This document shows, piece by piece, positions 42,972 to 45,978 of a DNA stretch of 45,978 bases. The position numbers were made by a program, and so were the translations under genes. Below the pieces are notes generated by a model, which saw only the letters and a program-made list of their open reading frames with translations, did not search any database and was not told the DNA's origin. The number at the start of each line of letters is the position of its first letter. Position 1 is the first letter of the stretch. Source of the stretch: Hoylesella buccalis ATCC 35310 (GTDB lineage Bacteria; Bacteroidota; Bacteroidia; Bacteroidales; Bacteroidaceae); contig NZ_ADEG01000036.1 of NCBI RefSeq assembly GCF_000177075.1, positions 1 through 45,978 on the forward strand, written 5' to 3'.

Positions 42972-44003
<1,032 letters not shown>

Positions 44004-44129
44004 TTATTTATTAAAGGGTTAAATTATAAATCATAGAAATGATTGTCATCCTGATGACAGAATCTCTCATCGTGTCATGAAACAACGAAAAAAACGAACG
44101 TCAAGTAACAATTATCCTTTATTTGTATG

Positions 44130-44137
44130 CAAAGTTA
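44130..44137 (-). promoter_or_regulatory. gapA -7 box
   Basis: The minus strand reads TAACTTTG 139 bases before the gapA ATG, predicting a leader of about 135 bases. It is only 12 bases from the plus-strand box at 44150-44157. Confidence 0.55.
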
Positions 44138-44149
44138 CAATTTATTTTC

Positions 44150-44157
44150 TATATTTG
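44150..44157 (+). promoter_or_regulatory. mscL -7 box
   Basis: TATATTTG, with TTTG at 44122-44125 upstream at a 24-base spacing that is longer than ideal. The leader to ATG 44290 would be about 130 bases. Confidence 0.45.
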
Positions 44158-44289
44158 CATGTGATTCATGTATTAAATAATATAAAAAAGCCTTGTTATT
44201 CGATAACTTTACAGAATATAATCATCGAAAAAGAACAATGACAAGTCTACATGACAAAATATCGATTATTATTATAAAAAAAGACAATT

Positions 44290-44709
44290 ATGAAGAAGTT
44301 TTTAAATGAGTTCAAAGCATTTGCCATGCGTGGCAATGTAGTAGACATGGCTGTCGGTGTAATCATCGGAGGTGCCTTCGGCAAAATTGTTACGTCCCTC
44401 GTGAATGATATCATCATGCCTCCCATTGGTTTTCTGCTTGGCGGTGTCAACTTTAAAGACTTGAGTATCAAACTGGGCGAGAAACTTTCAGAAGATGGCA
44501 AGACCATGGAAGCCGTAACGGTGAACTATGGCAACTTTATTCAGCAGACAGTAGATTTCCTGATTATCGCCTTCTGCATATTCTTGCTCGTCAAAGCTGT
44601 CATGAAACTCACCAAGAAGAATGAAGAAGAACCTGAACCCGCAAAACCTGAACCAACAGCAGAAGAGAAACTGTTGACGGAGATTCGTGACTTGCTGAAG
44701 AACAAATAA
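44290..44709 (+). CDS. mscL: Large-conductance mechanosensitive channel
   Basis: This 139-residue membrane protein opens under turgor stress to release solutes. The first helix [31 protein letters not shown] (15-45, in pieces) carries the small-residue pore lining, a periplasmic loop rich in [14 protein letters not shown] follows, then the second helix [17 protein letters not shown] and a charged C-terminal bundle ([28 protein letters not shown]). Length is normal for the family. It is preceded by a shared divergent region with gapA and followed by a clear terminator. Confidence 0.96.
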   Translation: MKKFLNEFKAFAMRGNVVDMAVGVIIGGAFGKIVTSLVNDIIMPPIGFLLGGVNFKDLSIKLGEKLSEDGKTMEAVTVNYGNFIQQTVDFLIIAFCIFLLVKAVMKLTKKNEEEPEPAKPEPTAEEKLLTEIRDLLKNK

Positions 44710-44779
44710 GCAAAATTCTTCGTTTACATACAAGAAACAAGTGGGTAGGTCTATCATCTTTACAGACCTATCTGACGAT

Positions 44780-44814
44780 AACAACGGATGCTTCACGATG
44801 AAACATCCGTTGTT
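44780..44814 (+). terminator. mscL intrinsic terminator
   Basis: AACAACGGATG (44780-44790) pairs with CATCCGTTGTT (44804-44814); the loop holds a nested TTCA/TGAA pair. TTTTCTTCGTCTTTC follows. A second, smaller TAGGTCT/AGACCTA pair lies at 44746-44752 and 44764-44770. Confidence 0.85.
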
Positions 44815-44889
44815 TTCTTCGTCTTTCACGCACAAAGCCAACGGCAGGCGCGCAGAAAATCAACCCACTGGTGCGACCTTCAACGGCGA

Positions 44890-45591
44890 CTAATCTTTCA
44901 AAGAATAGGTAATGGTGGTCACCACTCTTACTTTTTTGATGTAAGGCGTGTTGGAATCACGGTCCTCAATGGAGAACTGTCCTTGATCAGCACTGGTTAT
45001 TTTGTTCAGTTTGCTGCGACTGTTTTCGGCAAATTGCTGGGCTGTTTTCTCTGCATTATCTATGGCTTCCTCCATCATCTTGGGCTTCATGGCCGCGAAA
45101 GACACATATTCGTATTTCACAGGATTCTCATATCCCCCATCCACGATGGCCACTCCTTCCTTTAGTAAGCTACCTTGCTTGGCGATAATGCTTCTCACCA
45201 ACTTCACTTTCTTCGAGGTTACGGTTATCGATGAGGTGATGTTATAGCGATAACGCGACTCATTGCTGGAATATTGGTTAGCATTCATGTCAATCACGGA
45301 GGGTGCGTTAACGCTGATTTCGCTTTCCGAAATACCATTGCTCAGCAAGAAATTTTTGATGATGGCCTGTGTGTTGGCGATGTTTTTATACAGCTGTGGC
45401 AGGTCGTTGCCAATTTCTTTTGATAAGATGGGCCATGTCACTTTGTCCGCCTCAACCTCTTTTTCTGACAATCCTTTTACCGTTACCTTGTTGTCTTTGT
45501 TCACAAAGTTATCGATACCGCCCTTAATCGCAAATCCTAAAACGACGATACTGAAGGCGATGAGTGCCGCAGATAAAACTTGTCCTTTCAT
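44890..45591 (-). CDS. SIMPL-domain (DUF541) protein
   Basis: This 233-residue protein has an N-terminal membrane helix (VLSAALIAFSIVVLGFAI) that may be an anchor or signal, followed by VTVKGLSEKEVEADKVTWPI, the start of the SIMPL/DUF541 beta-alpha domain, and continues through ITSSITVTSKKVKLVRSII, YEYVSFAAMKPKMMEEAIDNAEKTAQQFAE and a closing VRVVTTITYSL strand. Members are envelope or periplasmic proteins linked to oxidative stress or outer-membrane functions; function here is uncertain. ATG 45591 is chosen; the apparent 12-codon extension lies over the -7 promoter box. Convergent with mscL. Confidence 0.85.
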   Translation of the reverse strand: MKGQVLSAALIAFSIVVLGFAIKGGIDNFVNKDNKVTVKGLSEKEVEADKVTWPILSKEIGNDLPQLYKNIANTQAIIKNFLLSNGISESEISVNAPSVIDMNANQYSSNESRYRYNITSSITVTSKKVKLVRSIIAKQGSLLKEGVAIVDGGYENPVKYEYVSFAAMKPKMMEEAIDNAEKTAQQFAENSRSKLNKITSADQGQFSIEDRDSNTPYIKKVRVVTTITYSLKD

Positions 45592-45626
45592 ATTTTTATG
45601 TTTTTGATAAATCATTCTGTATGACA

Positions 45627-45634
45627 CAAATATA
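45627..45634 (-). promoter_or_regulatory. SIMPL-protein gene -7 box
   Basis: The minus strand reads TATATTTG, predicting a leader of about 32 bases before ATG 45591. No -33 TTTG at the correct distance. Confidence 0.5.
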
Positions 45635-45822
45635 GGGTTTTCATTTCAATTGCATGCGCGAATGGAATAACAAAAGCACATAATTAGAATAAAATAACCT
45701 TTTGTCAAACATTATAACACATCAAATAGTAAGGGAAAAACATCTCACACGTAGGGCTGACAGCTTCTTCCTAAAAGAGAAAGTCAAGGTAAACGGAGAC
45801 CAAGAAAAACCAACTAATATAT

Positions 45823-45853
45823 TTTGAAGTATGCACTGTTTGGGCTAACTTTG
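45823..45853 (+). promoter_or_regulatory. Promoter of the truncated deoxynucleoside kinase gene
   Basis: TTTG at 45823-45826, a 19-base spacer and TAACTTTG at 45846-45853 form a full Bacteroidetes promoter, predicting a leader of about 95 bases to GTG 45952. Confidence 0.72.
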
Positions 45854-45951
45854 CAGACAAAACGCAGAAAGGCTTTGCATCTTTGAATCTAATAGATAGA
45901 ATACGCCCGGCTCATTCTGCTTAGTCATCAACTCTTAGTAAGACAAAAACA

Positions 45952-45978
45952 GTGCATATAGCCATCGCAGGAAACATC
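45952..45978 (+). CDS. Deoxynucleoside kinase, first nine codons only (cut by window end)
   Basis: GTG followed by CAT ATA GCC ATC GCA GGA AAC ATC encodes MHIAIAGNI, which is how Bacteroidetes deoxyadenosine/deoxyguanosine kinases begin before their P-loop (GxxGSGKT). A stop lies ten codons upstream and no in-frame ATG intervenes, so GTG is the start. A strong promoter 98 bases upstream supports a real gene. The rest is outside the window, so the identification rests on nine residues and context. Confidence 0.65.

Larger units (their letters stand above)
45592..45951. other. Divergent intergenic region before the deoxynucleoside kinase gene
   Basis: This 360-base AT-rich gap holds the SIMPL gene -7 box (minus) and the promoter at 45823-45853 (plus). 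The 190 bases between them show no gene, repeat or RNA that I can identify. Confidence 0.55.

Overview
This window looks like a chromosomal segment of a Bacteroidales bacterium, most probably a Prevotella-type member. The evidence is the near absence of Shine-Dalgarno sequences, many upstream regions with the Bacteroidetes -7 box TAnnTTTG (often with a -33 TTTG 19-21 bases earlier), a complete moxR/DUF58/Bat aerotolerance operon, and family members typical of the group (a GH57-debranching-GT4 glycogen operon, DUF5686 outer-membrane protein, DUF2027-Smr protein, neutral zinc metallopeptidase). The genus is inference. I see no phage, insertion sequence, CRISPR array, rRNA or tRNA.

Layout. 1-1754: glnA (-), unusually GC-rich, with a hairpin behind it and a promoter carrying a perfect 20-base palindrome. 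1961-5006: promoter, then three tightly packed glycosyltransferase genes (+) ending in an inverted repeat. 5062-9924: nadE, a DUF2027-Smr protein and queA (-), with an AACTCC-rich repeat tract between the first two. 9947-19305: PAP2 phosphatase and the Bat operon (-), read as moxR, DUF58, membrane protein, batA, batB, batC and a fused batD-batE. 19265-20064: 800 bases with no convincing gene. 20065-28263: DUF5686 outer-membrane protein and an AddA/AddB-like helicase-nuclease pair (+). 28482-31261: zinc metallopeptidase (+), maf (-), FemAB/GNAT-like protein (+). 31331-33932: clpC (+) behind a perfect sigma-54 promoter match. 34043-35587: guaA (-). 35900-40585: glycogen operon (-). 41052-42891: lipid kinase-like gene and miaA (-). 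42972-43991: gapA (-). 44290-44709: mscL (+). 44890-45591: SIMPL-domain protein (-). 45952-45978: the first nine codons of a deoxynucleoside kinase (+), cut by the window end.

How the genes work together. The Bat genes encode a MoxR ATPase, von Willebrand A proteins, TPR proteins and membrane partners that are thought to act as one envelope complex. The glycogen operon joins debranching, a GT4 synthase-like transferase and a GH57 amylase in one transcript. The AddA/AddB-like genes overlap by four bases and should form one double-strand-break-processing nuclease. The rest is mostly housekeeping: nitrogen assimilation, NAD and GMP synthesis, tRNA modification (QueA, MiaA), proteolysis, glycolysis and osmotic protection.

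The most interesting material is non-coding: a 22-base tandem repeat family shared by two loci 11 kb apart whose units can pair in two alternative registers; the sigma-54 site on clpC; the palindromic glnA promoter; AACTCC/GGAGTTAA repeats at two loci; and several genes whose -7 box lies only 4-10 bases before the start codon, suggesting leaderless mRNAs. Several apparent N-terminal extensions are really promoter DNA, and starts have been moved accordingly.
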